The notes: generated by a model from the letters alone, not told the origin. Positions 18,138 to 26,353 are shown, counted from the stretch's first letter. The stretch is 64,000 nucleotides of DNA from Rhodanobacter sp. (GCA_004298045.1 SCRM01000015.1:1-64000); one strand, 5' to 3'. Program-made: numbers and translations.

Positions 18138-18157
18138 CTTAGTCCCATCAGACGATG
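18138..18157 (+). promoter_or_regulatory. 7-6-7 inverted repeat, operator copy 4 (upstream of side-chain module)
   Basis: CTTAGTC-CCATCA-GACGATG, nearly the reverse complement of the copy at 3777-3796 (18 of 20 bases). It lies 57 bp upstream of the aldolase ATG at 18214, in the 132-bp gap after the CoA ligase. The same gap holds a short GTCGGG/CCCGAC hairpin at about 18090-18108, possibly a weak terminator or REP-type element. Confidence 0.66.
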
Positions 18158-18213
18158 GCCGCCACACGCGCGCTTGCCCACAATGGCTCATCGCGTCGGC
18201 GCGGGGATACACC

Positions 18214-19431
18214 ATGGGTTTGCAGGGCAAGGCGGCGCTGGTCGGCGCAGCGCAATACAAGCCGGAGAAATACGCGACGGCACCTCGGCAGTTCCATCTG
18301 GACCAGGTGAGCGAGCTGGCCGGCATGGCGCTGGCGGATGCCGGGCTGGAGCTGGGCGACCTCGACGGTCTGGTCGTCACCGGTGCGTATTTCCACGAGG
18401 CCAACCAGTTCGTGCCGGCAATGGTGGCCGAATACCTCGGCATCAAGCTCGGCTTTGCCGAAACCATCGATCTCGGCGGCGCCAGCTCGGTCGGCGCGGT
18501 ATGGCGCGCGGCGGCGGCGATCGAGCTCGGCCTGTGCAGCGCCGTGCTGTGCGTGATCCCGGCGCGCATGGCGCCGACCAGTGCATACGACGACCACGCC
18601 GCCGAGGTGATGAAAGCCTCGCGCTACGGTGGCCACAGCACGCGCTGGGGCGCGCCGGAGGCGGAGTTCGACCTGCCCTACGGCCACATGGCACAAAACA
18701 CCGGTTACGCGATGATCGCCCAGCGCTACGCGGCGGTGCACGGCTACGACGCCGCGGCGATGGCGCGCATCTGCGTGGACCAGCGCTTCAACGCCTGCCA
18801 CAACCCGGACGCGATGTTCCACGGCAAGCCGATCACGGTGGACGACGTGCTCGCCTCGCGCATGGTCGCCGAGCCGCTGCGCATGCTGGAGATCGTGATG
18901 CCGGTGGCCGGCGGCGCCGCGGTGATCGTGGCGCGCGACGACGTGGCGCGCGGCTGCCGCCACCGCGCGGTGCGCGTGATCGGCTGCGGCGAGCAGGTCA
19001 AGACCAAGTCGCCGAGTTATGCCGAGGACATGCTCGCCACGCCGATCATCCCCGCCTCGCGCACCGCCTTCGACATGGCCGGGGTGAAACCCGCCGAGGT
19101 CGACATGGCGCAGGTCTACGACTGCTACACCATCACCGTGCTGCTCTCGCTCGAAGGCGCGGGCTTCTGCGCGCCGGGCAGCGGCATGCGCTTCCTGCGC
19201 GAGCACGATTTTACCTTCAACGGCGATTTCCCGATGAACACCCACGGCGGCCAGTTGAGCTTCGGCCAGACCGGCAGCGCCGGCGGCATGACCCAGGTGA
19301 TCGAGGCGATGCAGCAGATCCAGGGCCGCGCCGGCGAGCGCCAGCTCGGCAGGCACGACCTTGCTTATGTCTCCGGCACCGGCGGCGTGATGAGCGAACA
19401 AGGCGCACTGATCCTCAGGGGGGCCGCGTGA
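18214..19431 (+). CDS. Thiolase-fold steroid side-chain aldolase candidate (Ltp2/Sal1-like)
   Basis: A 405-residue SCP-x/thiolase-like protein. The canonical thiolase residues are missing. The nucleophile region reads DLGGASSVG (Ala90-Ser91 instead of Cys), the GHPxG motif reads GQTGSAGG after NTHGGQLSF, and the C-terminal CxG reads GTGGVMSE. Tyr-rich VYDCYT remains. Such a pattern excludes an ordinary Claisen thiolase and fits retro-aldolases such as Ltp2, which remove a side chain from 17-hydroxy steroid-CoA and need a DUF35 partner. The next gene, overlapping by 1 bp, encodes exactly a DUF35 domain. The ATG at 18214 is the only good start, and operator copy 4 precedes it. Confidence 0.83.
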   Translation: MGLQGKAALVGAAQYKPEKYATAPRQFHLDQVSELAGMALADAGLELGDLDGLVVTGAYFHEANQFVPAMVAEYLGIKLGFAETIDLGGASSVGAVWRAAAAIELGLCSAVLCVIPARMAPTSAYDDHAAEVMKASRYGGHSTRWGAPEAEFDLPYGHMAQNTGYAMIAQRYAAVHGYDAAAMARICVDQRFNACHNPDAMFHGKPITVDDVLASRMVAEPLRMLEIVMPVAGGAAVIVARDDVARGCRHRAVRVIGCGEQVKTKSPSYAEDMLATPIIPASRTAFDMAGVKPAEVDMAQVYDCYTITVLLSLEGAGFCAPGSGMRFLREHDFTFNGDFPMNTHGGQLSFGQTGSAGGMTQVIEAMQQIQGRAGERQLGRHDLAYVSGTGGVMSEQGALILRGAA

Positions 19432-20378
19432 TGAGATGGAACAAACCGCTGCCGCGCCCGACGCCGATCTCGCAGCCCTGGTGGGACGGGCTCAAGGCGC
19501 ACGAGGTGCGCATCCAGCAATGCACGGCGTGCGACGCATGGGTGTTCTTCCCGCGTGCGCACTGCCCGGTCTGCGCCTCGCGCCAGCTCGCATGGCGCAC
19601 GGTATCCGGCCACGGCACGCTGTACAGCTTCACCCTGGCGCGCGTGCCGACGCTGCCGGAGTTCACCGACGAGCTGCCGCAACTGCTTGCTGTGGTGCAG
19701 CTCGACGAAGGCCCGCACCTCAACACCACGCTGCTCGGGCTGCCGCCCGAACGCTGGCAGATCGGCGCGCGCGTGCGCCCGGTGTTCGACGATCGCCCCG
19801 GCGAGTTCACCCTGCTGCGTTATGCGCCGGAGGACGGCGACACCCCGGCGGTGTTGCGCGCGGAAACGCCAACTGCCGCCGCTGCTCCGGCCCCGGTCGC
19901 AACCGAAGCACCGAAGCGCCGCGTCTCGTGCAAGGACGTGGTGGCGATGCGCGCGCTCGTATCCGACGATTTCGGCGGCTGGTCGAACGAGTTCACCGTC
20001 ACCCAGGAACTGATCGACCGTTTCGCCGACCTCTCCGGCGACGATTACTGGATCCATACCGACCCCGCGCGCGCGAAGGCGCAAAGCCCGTTCGGCATGA
20101 CCATTGCGCAGGGTGCGCTGGTGCAGGTGCTGGTGAGCCAGCTCAAGCTGCCGTTCGATTACGAAGTGGTCGATTTCCACAACATGGTCAACTACGGCAG
20201 CGATCGCCTGCGCTTCCCCACGCCGGTGCCCGCCGGCTGCCGCATCCACGCGCGCAGCCGGGTCAAAGCGGTGGAAGCGGTGAAGAGCGGCGTGCTGGTG
20301 ACCCAGGAGATCGACATCCACGTCGTCGGCCAGGATCGCCCGTCGGTCATCAACGACCTGCTCGTGCTGTACATGTGA
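19431..20378 (+). CDS. DUF35 (zinc ribbon-OB) - MaoC hydratase fusion
   Basis: A 315-residue two-domain protein. Residues 1-135 form a DUF35 domain with a rubredoxin-like zinc site (Cys31, Cys34, Cys45, Cys48) and an OB-fold. Residues 142-162 are an Ala/Pro/Thr linker. Residues 165-315 are a MaoC hot-dog domain with the hydratase motif SGDDYWIHTDPARA (Asp202, His207). In mycobacterial ChsH2 the order is MaoC then DUF35, so the order here is reversed. It probably hydrates the enoyl-CoA of the steroid side chain and docks the aldolase encoded immediately upstream (TGATG overlap), so that hydration and retro-aldol cleavage are coupled. Confidence 0.85.
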   Translation: MRWNKPLPRPTPISQPWWDGLKAHEVRIQQCTACDAWVFFPRAHCPVCASRQLAWRTVSGHGTLYSFTLARVPTLPEFTDELPQLLAVVQLDEGPHLNTTLLGLPPERWQIGARVRPVFDDRPGEFTLLRYAPEDGDTPAVLRAETPTAAAAPAPVATEAPKRRVSCKDVVAMRALVSDDFGGWSNEFTVTQELIDRFADLSGDDYWIHTDPARAKAQSPFGMTIAQGALVQVLVSQLKLPFDYEVVDFHNMVNYGSDRLRFPTPVPAGCRIHARSRVKAVEAVKSGVLVTQEIDIHVVGQDRPSVINDLLVLYM

Positions 20379-20388
20379 GCGCCGCGCC

Positions 20389-21552
20389 GTGAACGCGACC
20401 ATGCGCAAGCTCGTGGTAGTGATGGCCGCCGCCAGCCTCGCCTCGGCGATCGGCGGGCTGCCATTCAATGCGCTGCCGGTGCTGCTGGGCAGCCTGGCGG
20501 AAACCTTCGCGCTGCCGGCCGCCACCGTCGGCTACATCGGCTCCACCTGCTTCGCCGGGTATCTCGTGGGCACGCTCGGGGCGCCGCTGTGGATGAACCG
20601 CCTCGACTGGCGCGTGCTCACCGTGGTCGGCGCGCTCGGCACCGCCGGTGCCTTCGCCGCGAGCGCGTTCGTGCAGCACGCGGCGGCGCTCTACGCGGCG
20701 TGGGCCGCGATCGGCTTCTTCGCCTCCACCATGACCTGCCTCGGCATGCGCGTGCTCTCCGACCTGCCGGACAAGGTGCGCGCCTTCGGCGTGCGCCAGG
20801 GTACCGAGCTGGCGGTGACCGCCATCGTGCTGTTCGCGCTGCCGCCACTGGTGATCGCGGTGTGGCATTACCAGGGCGCGGCGCTCGCGCTGGCCGGCGT
20901 GGTGCTGCTGCTCGGGCTCTCCGCGTTCCGCGTGCCGCGCCATCCGCTGGTGGCGCCGCCGGCAACCGACGGCACCCGCCAGCAGCTGCCCGCCGCCAGC
21001 CTGTATGCGCTCGGCGTGTTCTTCCTGTTCCTCGTCGGCAACATCGGGTTGTGGGCCTTCCTTGAACGCCTGGGCGCCCAACTCGCCGTCCGCCCGGCCG
21101 AAATGGGCCTGGTGTTCGCCGTGCTGAAACTCCTGGGCGGCACCGCCGCCTTCGCCGTCGCCGCCATCGGCGAGCGCTGGGGCGAGCGTGCGCCGCACGT
21201 GCTGGTGCTCGCCGGCGTCGGCACCGGGCTGGCGCTGCTCGCCACGGCACACGGTTTCCCGGGCTTCGCCGCCGGTGCATGGCTGTGGGAGTTCTCCTTC
21301 ACCTGCGGCTGCGTGTTCCAGACCGCCATCATCGCCCGCCGCGACCCGAGCGGCCGCGCGGTGGTGCTGGTGCCTGCGGTATTCGCCCTGAGTTCGATGG
21401 TCGGCCCCGGCCTCGCCGGCAAACTCGTCACGCTCGCCGGGTACGGCCCGCTGCTGCTCGGCGCCTTGCTGTCCACCCTCGTACCGATCGTCGCGTACAC
21501 CCTGCGCCGGACTGCGCACCCCGCATCATTGCAGCACTCGTCAGCGGCCTGA
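20389..21552 (+). CDS. MFS transporter
   Basis: A 387-residue protein with about 12 hydrophobic segments and no large soluble domain. Its N-terminus (SAIGGLPFNALPVLLGSLAE) and the loop RVLSDLPDKVRAFGVRQG are MFS-like. It starts 10 bp after the DUF35-MaoC gene, at GTG 20389 or at ATG 20401 (MRKLVVV), so it belongs to the side-chain unit. Uptake of a steroid or export of a degradation intermediate is plausible from context only. The last gene of the cluster, it is followed by 500 bp of non-coding DNA. Confidence 0.75.
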   Translation: MNATMRKLVVVMAAASLASAIGGLPFNALPVLLGSLAETFALPAATVGYIGSTCFAGYLVGTLGAPLWMNRLDWRVLTVVGALGTAGAFAASAFVQHAAALYAAWAAIGFFASTMTCLGMRVLSDLPDKVRAFGVRQGTELAVTAIVLFALPPLVIAVWHYQGAALALAGVVLLLGLSAFRVPRHPLVAPPATDGTRQQLPAASLYALGVFFLFLVGNIGLWAFLERLGAQLAVRPAEMGLVFAVLKLLGGTAAFAVAAIGERWGERAPHVLVLAGVGTGLALLATAHGFPGFAAGAWLWEFSFTCGCVFQTAIIARRDPSGRAVVLVPAVFALSSMVGPGLAGKLVTLAGYGPLLLGALLSTLVPIVAYTLRRTAHPASLQHSSAA

Positions 21553-22057
21553 TCGCGAATTCTGACGAAACTCCGCGATGTCCCGGCCCTCCTGCTTAGC
21601 GTGGGTTTCACGTCGCCGAGGGGCACGCTGAACCGAATGCCAGACAATACGAGCAATGCAGATGCGGGGTCTTCGACCTACAACAACGACGGCCGCGCTT
21701 CCGCATGCCACGTATGTGTCTTCGAACCGTCGTTCAAACGTGCTGCACTTCGGAGTGGAATTCGCCCCCAAACAAGGATCGCGTAGATACCAACACTTCG
21801 AATGCCTGGAACGCGAAAAGAGCCCACATCGAGGGTAGGGAAGCCTTCTGTTGGGCCATCAGCGGCAGTACCCGTCGACGCCAACGATGCTGCATCGATC
21901 CTGCACTGGCATCCCGCGTGTTTCGCAGGCACTGTCGATTGTTGGCAGCACCGAGCTCAAGGAAATCAGCTCGGTGGACAAGAGGGTATTACTCATTGCG
22001 CCCCGGCTACCGATGCGGGGTCTGTCCCAAATCCGTCCCAGAACTGTCCCAGCGAAA
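21553..22057. other. Non-coding stretch of lower GC next to tRNA-Arg
   Basis: About 500 bases with visibly lower GC than the flanks and no gene that can be supported. Short frames carry no family motif. Next to the tRNA 3' end (about 22025-22053) the minus strand has three near-repeats of TGGGAC(A/G)G. Such a stretch beside a tRNA can be the relic of an integrated element, but no integrase fragment is recognisable. Confidence 0.45.
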
Positions 22058-22134
22058 TGGTGCGCCTGGCGGGATTCGAACCCACGACCCCTTGCTTCGG
22101 AGGCAAGTACTCTATCCAGCTGAGCTACAGGCGC
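22058..22134 (-). tRNA. tRNA-Arg (anticodon CCG)
   Basis: Read on the minus strand, a 77-nt cloverleaf: acceptor GCGCCTG pairing with CAGGCGC, D-arm GCTCAGCTGGATAGAGT, anticodon arm CTTGC-CTCCGAA-GCAAG with anticodon CCG (codon CGG), T-arm with GGTTCGAATCC, discriminator A, and an encoded CCA (22060-22058). Every stem closes. The gene stands alone between the steroid cluster and the M61 peptidases. Confidence 0.96.
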
Positions 22135-22216
22135 GTTTTTTAAGGACTTTTTGCTTGGTGACGGTGCTTTTTGAACAACAGCGGGTGGGACGGACGAAAC
22201 CTCTCGAGATGTTGCT

Positions 22217-22243
22217 GAGTACTGCCTTCGGAGGCAAGTACTC
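22217..22243. repeat. Perfect hairpin formed at the broken end of the tRNA fragment
   Basis: GAGTACT (22217-22223) pairs with AGTACTC (22237-22243), and GCC (22224-22226) pairs with GGC (22233-22235) around TTCGGA, with one unpaired A. One arm and the loop come from the tRNA fragment, the other arm is outside the tRNA identity. The palindrome thus marks the exact breakpoint. Confidence 0.75.
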
Positions 22244-22265
22244 TATCCAGCTGAGCTACAGGCGC
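22226..22265 (-). pseudogene. Displaced 5' half of tRNA-Arg(CCG)
   Basis: These 40 bases are identical to 22095-22134, the acceptor 5' strand, D-arm and anticodon-loop half of the neighbouring tRNA-Arg. The identity stops in the anticodon stem. There is no T-arm, no 3' acceptor strand and no CCA. The copy lies about 92 bp upstream of the intact gene in the same orientation. It is a fragment from a partial duplication, a deletion within a tandem pair, or an integration event, not a functional tRNA. Confidence 0.85.
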
Positions 22266-22363
22266 ACGGTGGACGCGCACGCTGGGCAAGGCCGGCAGCG
22301 TGGCGGGTGGGCAGTATAGCGGAGATGCAGGCGGCGCTGAGGTGCACCGCCAACGGGTGACAC

Positions 22364-22393
22364 GGCGCCTGCTTCCCGGCGGAAGCGGGCGCC
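22364..22393 (-). terminator. Stem-loop 7 bp after the first M61 gene
   Basis: GGCGCC-T-GCTTCC / CGGC / GGAAGC-G-GGCGCC, a 13-bp stem with one mismatch around a 4-base loop. It begins just beyond the stop of the M61 gene (22401). There is no T-run on either strand, so it may act as an mRNA 3' stabiliser or Rho-assisted terminator rather than an intrinsic one. Confidence 0.5.
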
Positions 22394-22400
22394 GCGGGTT

Positions 22401-24299
22401 TCAGCGGGCCCTCAAGAGCTGGCTCAAGGTATCGGGCCTGGTCTCGTCGCGCACGAGGTGCGGGTACTTGAGGCCATCGTGGTAGTCGATGCGCAGGGTC
22501 TTGTACTCGTCGAAGTTCTTGACCAGGAGCTCGATCGGCTGGTGCTTGTCCTTGGCGGCGGCGGTGACGGCCTCTTTCAGGGCATCGGCGTCGTAGTCGT
22601 GGCCGTTGACGGCGATGACGGTCATGCCGGGCGCGACGCCGGCGTTGAAGGCCGGGCCATCCCACAGCACGTCGTTGATGGCACCGGCCTTGCCAATGGA
22701 GAGGCCCAGCGAATAGGTGAGGTCGGCCACGTGCCGGCGCGCCTCGACCGACTTGACCGCGGCGCTCGGGGTGTCGGTGTAGACGAGTTTCCAGCCGTGC
22801 GACGCGATGCCGTCGATCAGCGGACCGTGGCCGTCGAGCAGCTTGCGCAGGTAGTCGGCCCAGGCGTACGGCGCGATGTCGTTCAGCGTCTTCACCACGT
22901 CGTCGAAGGTGTAGGTGCTGGTGACGAAGCTGCCCGGGTCCATGCCGAAGAATGCCTTGGCGAAATCATCGATGTTCTTTTTGTCGCCGCTGAGCGCGCG
23001 CAGCTTGGCGTCGACATCGAGCCAGATCATCTGGCCGGCGCTGTAGTAATCCTCGCTGCCCTGGTAGTTGCGGTACGGCAGCGGCGCGCGGCGGGCAATG
23101 ATCGGATCGTTGGTGGTGTCCTGCACGTTGCGCCAGCTCGCCAGGCCGGGGCGACCCTTGTCGTACACGGCGGCCACGTAGGCCCACATGTCGTGTGCAT
23201 CGTCGGTGCTCCACAGGCCGGAACGGGCAGCCATCACCTGCCCCCAGAACTGGGTCTGGCCCTCGTATACCCACAGGAGCGAATCCTGCATGGGCACGTT
23301 GAAGTTGGGCGTCCACAGGTCGGCCGGGCGGCGGAACTTGCCGTCCCACGAGTGGTTGAACTCGTGCGAGAAGAGATCGCGCATCAGCGCGTTTTTCTTC
23401 CACTCGGTGAAGAAGTCGGCCACCGTGCCGTCTTCGCTGGACTGGTGATGCTCCAGCCCGTTGCCGCTCATCTTGTCGCTGAGCGAGACGAGAAAATCGT
23501 AGTGGTCGTAGTGGTGCGTGCCGTAGAGCTTGTACATCTGCTGCACGAGGTTCTTGAACGGCTGGATGTGTTCGTCGTTGGTCGGCAGGTACTTCGGCGC
23601 ATCGGCGACGAAGTCCATGTGAACCGGGGTCTTGGCGCCGGGGTCGAGATCGACGCGCTTGAAGTACTTGCCGGCGTAGATCGGCGAATCCACCAGCGTG
23701 TTGTAGGTGGTGGGCTTGAAGTGCACGGTGTCGCCGTCGCGCGAGGCGACTTCGAGCGCGCTGCCGAACTGCCAGCCAGCGGGGAATTTCACGCTGGCGC
23801 GGGTCTTGATCTGGCGCGTGTAGTAGCCGGCCGGGTACAGCGAGTTGGCGTTCCACTGCAGGTTGAGCATCTCCAGCGTCATCACCACGCGGCCCTGGCT
23901 GCGGCTCTGCGGCGAGAGAAACTGGAAATCCACCTCGACCTGGCTCGCGCCCTGCGGCACTTCCACATGGAACGCGAAGACGTTGAGCGGGTCGCGCTTC
24001 CACGCGAGCACTTTGCCGCCCGCCTTCACCACCAGCCCGGCGAGCTTGTCGATCGGGCCCGTCGGCGAATGGTTGCCCGGCAGCCACTGCGGGTAGAGCA
24101 GCGTGAGCGGGCCGGGCGCGGCAGGCACCACTTCGTGCACGCGGAACACGCGATGCGCGAGGTCGGTGGCATCAACGTTGATCTGCAGGGTGCCGGGGTA
24201 GGCAACGTCCTGCGGCGCGGGTACATCGGCAAGAGCATTCATGGCAGCCAATCCAAAAACGGTGGCAACAATGGCGGAGGCGAGACGCGTGGCTTTCAT
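22401..24299 (-). CDS. M61 family glycyl aminopeptidase with PDZ-like domain (copy 1)
   Basis: A 632-residue secreted metallopeptidase. Residues 1-24 form a signal peptide ending at ALA. The beta-rich N-domain follows, then the gluzincin motif HEFNH (His312, Glu313, His316) in SHEFNHSWDGKFRRP, with YEGQTQFWG after it supplying the third zinc ligand. GLEHHQSS near 281 is typical of M61. The last 130 residues carry a PDZ-like segment (FNAGVAPGMTVIAVNGHDYD). The start at 24299 is preceded by GGGAGA, and four codons upstream an earlier ATG is less well placed. M61 enzymes remove N-terminal Gly or Ala residues. The following copy is a close paralogue. Confidence 0.9.
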   Translation of the reverse strand: MKATRLASAIVATVFGLAAMNALADVPAPQDVAYPGTLQINVDATDLAHRVFRVHEVVPAAPGPLTLLYPQWLPGNHSPTGPIDKLAGLVVKAGGKVLAWKRDPLNVFAFHVEVPQGASQVEVDFQFLSPQSRSQGRVVMTLEMLNLQWNANSLYPAGYYTRQIKTRASVKFPAGWQFGSALEVASRDGDTVHFKPTTYNTLVDSPIYAGKYFKRVDLDPGAKTPVHMDFVADAPKYLPTNDEHIQPFKNLVQQMYKLYGTHHYDHYDFLVSLSDKMSGNGLEHHQSSEDGTVADFFTEWKKNALMRDLFSHEFNHSWDGKFRRPADLWTPNFNVPMQDSLLWVYEGQTQFWGQVMAARSGLWSTDDAHDMWAYVAAVYDKGRPGLASWRNVQDTTNDPIIARRAPLPYRNYQGSEDYYSAGQMIWLDVDAKLRALSGDKKNIDDFAKAFFGMDPGSFVTSTYTFDDVVKTLNDIAPYAWADYLRKLLDGHGPLIDGIASHGWKLVYTDTPSAAVKSVEARRHVADLTYSLGLSIGKAGAINDVLWDGPAFNAGVAPGMTVIAVNGHDYDADALKEAVTAAAKDKHQPIELLVKNFDEYKTLRIDYHDGLKYPHLVRDETRPDTLSQLLRAR

Positions 24300-24436
24300 G
24301 GATTCTCCCAAAGACGACGGTCGCGCCGCACCTCGCGGGGCGGCGGATACCCGATGCTAGAGGTTGCCGGCGCGCCATCCCCCGTGCCGGAGGTCATGGG
24401 GCGCGGGGAAACCAGCGCCGAGGCCGGCCCCGCCGA

Positions 24437-26353
24437 TCATTTCCTCGGCGCGATGATGGCGCCGAGGAAGTCCGTGCCGCCGGCACGCTCCAGGTGCGGA
24501 TAGCGCAGGCCGCCGTGGTAATCAACCTTGGCGGTGCTGTAGACGTCGACGTTTTTCACCAAGAGCTCGATCGGTGCAGTGCCGCCCTTGGCGGCGGTGA
24601 CCGCATCCTTGAGCGCATCGGGCGAATAATCCTTGCCGTTGACGGCGACGATGACGAGGCCGGGCACGAGGCCCGCCTTGAACGCCGGCCCACCCCACTG
24701 CACGTCCTGGACATGGCCGTTCTTGGCGGCGCTGAGGCCGAGCGAAGCAGCCAGATCGACGCCGTGGCGAATGCTTTCCATCGCCTTGGTGCGCGCGTTC
24801 GGCTGGTCGGTGTAAACCAGTTTCCAGCCACTGCGCGCGATACCGTGCTCGGGCAGGTTCGCGCCGGTGTAGTCGAGCCGGGCGCGCAGGAATTTCGCCC
24901 AGTCGAACGGCTGCACCTGGTTCAGCGTGTGCACCACGTCGTCGAAGGTGTAGGTCTTGGTGATGGCGCTGCCGTTGTCCATGCCGTAGAACGCGCGCGC
25001 GAAATCATCCAGCGAGTGCTTGCCGGCGGAGAGCTCGCGGAGCTTGGTGTCCACGTCCAGCCACAACAGCTGGCCCTCGGCGTAGAAGTCGGTGCCGCGC
25101 CGCCAGTTGGCCCAGCCGCGACCGCCGTAGTAGGTGAGCGGCGCGGCATCGGCGGTGTCCTGCAGCGGGCGCCACGCGCGGCCGGTGCGCGCGCTCATTG
25201 CCGCGTCGATGTCGGCCATCGTGTCGCGGAACTGCACGGGGCTCCACAGCCCGGCGCGCGCGGTAAGCACGCTGCACCAGTAATCGGTCAGCCCCTCGTA
25301 CACCCACAAGAGATCGTCCTGCATCTTCACGTTGAAGTTGGGCGTCCACAGATCGGCCGGGCGACGGAACTTGCCGTTCCACGAGTGCAGGTACTCGTGG
25401 GTCATGAGGCTGGCGGCCAGCGTGTGCATGTCGGCGTTGGTGAAGAAGTCCGCCGGCAGGCGGTCGTCGCTGGACTGGTGGTGCTCCAGCCCGAAGTGCC
25501 CGGTGTGGTCGGACAGCGTGAGCAGGAAGTCGTAATGCGCGTAGTGGTGCGCGCCAAACATTCGGTTGGTCTGCGCCACCATCGCGCGCTGGCCTTCCAG
25601 CTCCTTCGGTGTCAGCACGACATCCTTGGCGCCGTCGCCCACCACGTTCAAATGCACCGGCGCCTTGGCGCCGGGCGCCAGGTCGACGCGGTTGAAATGC
25701 GTGCCGGCGATCAGCGGCGAGTCGACAAAATCATTGAAGCCGAGTGGCTGGAAGGTGATGGCGTTGCCGCGCCGGCTCGCCACCTGCATCGCGGTGCCGT
25801 ATTGCCAGCCCGCCGGCAGCTCGACCGTGGGCTGGATACGCACGTTGCGCGAAAAATGCCCGGCCGGATAGAACGCCACCTGGTTGAACTCCACATCCAC
25901 CAGGTTTGGCGTGGACGATGCGCTCGCGCCGAACAGGCTGCCCTGCCCCGGCGCCGGGGCCAGAAACTCGAACGCCAGATCGAGCTGGCTGACGCCGGCC
26001 GGCACGTCCAGGTGGATCGCATACATGTCGCGCAGGTCGCGCCGCCACGGCAGCTGCTTGCCGTTCGCGGTGATGATCAGCCCGGCCACGTTCGAGATCG
26101 GCCCGGACGGTGCATGCTCGCCGGGAATCCACTCCGGGTAGAGCAGCGTGAACGGCCCGGCCGCGACCGGGATCGTCTCGTGCACGCGAAACACGCGCTT
26201 GGGCGCGTCGGTCAGATCCACGTTGACGGTGAGCGTGCCGGGATACGCCACGTCGACTGGCGTCGACCGCCGCGCATCCTGCGCCGCAGCGGCAAACGTC
26301 AATGTACCGACCAGGGCGGCGGCAAGCAGGCTGAGGCAAAAACGCTGATTCAC
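24437..26353 (-). CDS. M61 family glycyl aminopeptidase with PDZ-like domain (copy 2)
   Basis: A 638-residue paralogue of the adjacent downstream gene with the same layout: signal peptide (FCLSLLAAALVGTLTFAAAAQ), N-domain, GLEHHQSSDDRL, zinc motif HEYLH (His319, Glu320, His323) in THEYLHSWNGKFRRP, YEGLTDYWC, and a C-terminal PDZ-like segment (FKAGLVPGLVIVAVNGKDYS). The GTG at 26353 is chosen because GGAG lies 9 bases upstream and it puts the signal peptide at the N-terminus. A longer ATG start (26434) would add 27 residues that hide it. The 137-bp gap between the copies suggests tandem duplication with possible co-transcription. Confidence 0.88.
   Translation of the reverse strand: MNQRFCLSLLAAALVGTLTFAAAAQDARRSTPVDVAYPGTLTVNVDLTDAPKRVFRVHETIPVAAGPFTLLYPEWIPGEHAPSGPISNVAGLIITANGKQLPWRRDLRDMYAIHLDVPAGVSQLDLAFEFLAPAPGQGSLFGASASSTPNLVDVEFNQVAFYPAGHFSRNVRIQPTVELPAGWQYGTAMQVASRRGNAITFQPLGFNDFVDSPLIAGTHFNRVDLAPGAKAPVHLNVVGDGAKDVVLTPKELEGQRAMVAQTNRMFGAHHYAHYDFLLTLSDHTGHFGLEHHQSSDDRLPADFFTNADMHTLAASLMTHEYLHSWNGKFRRPADLWTPNFNVKMQDDLLWVYEGLTDYWCSVLTARAGLWSPVQFRDTMADIDAAMSARTGRAWRPLQDTADAAPLTYYGGRGWANWRRGTDFYAEGQLLWLDVDTKLRELSAGKHSLDDFARAFYGMDNGSAITKTYTFDDVVHTLNQVQPFDWAKFLRARLDYTGANLPEHGIARSGWKLVYTDQPNARTKAMESIRHGVDLAASLGLSAAKNGHVQDVQWGGPAFKAGLVPGLVIVAVNGKDYSPDALKDAVTAAKGGTAPIELLVKNVDVYSTAKVDYHGGLRYPHLERAGGTDFLGAIIAPRK

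Noticed and set aside
18214..19431. Acetyl-CoA acetyltransferase (thiolase) label
   Set aside because: Both catalytic Cys positions and the GHPxG His are replaced, so Claisen thiolysis is unlikely.
16704..20378. 1224-codon plus-strand open frame
   Set aside because: Only its last 315 codons (from 19431) are a gene, DUF35-MaoC. The rest is out of frame with the CoA ligase and aldolase.
22226..22265. A second functional tRNA-Arg
   Set aside because: Only the 5' half is present; no T-arm, 3' acceptor strand or CCA.
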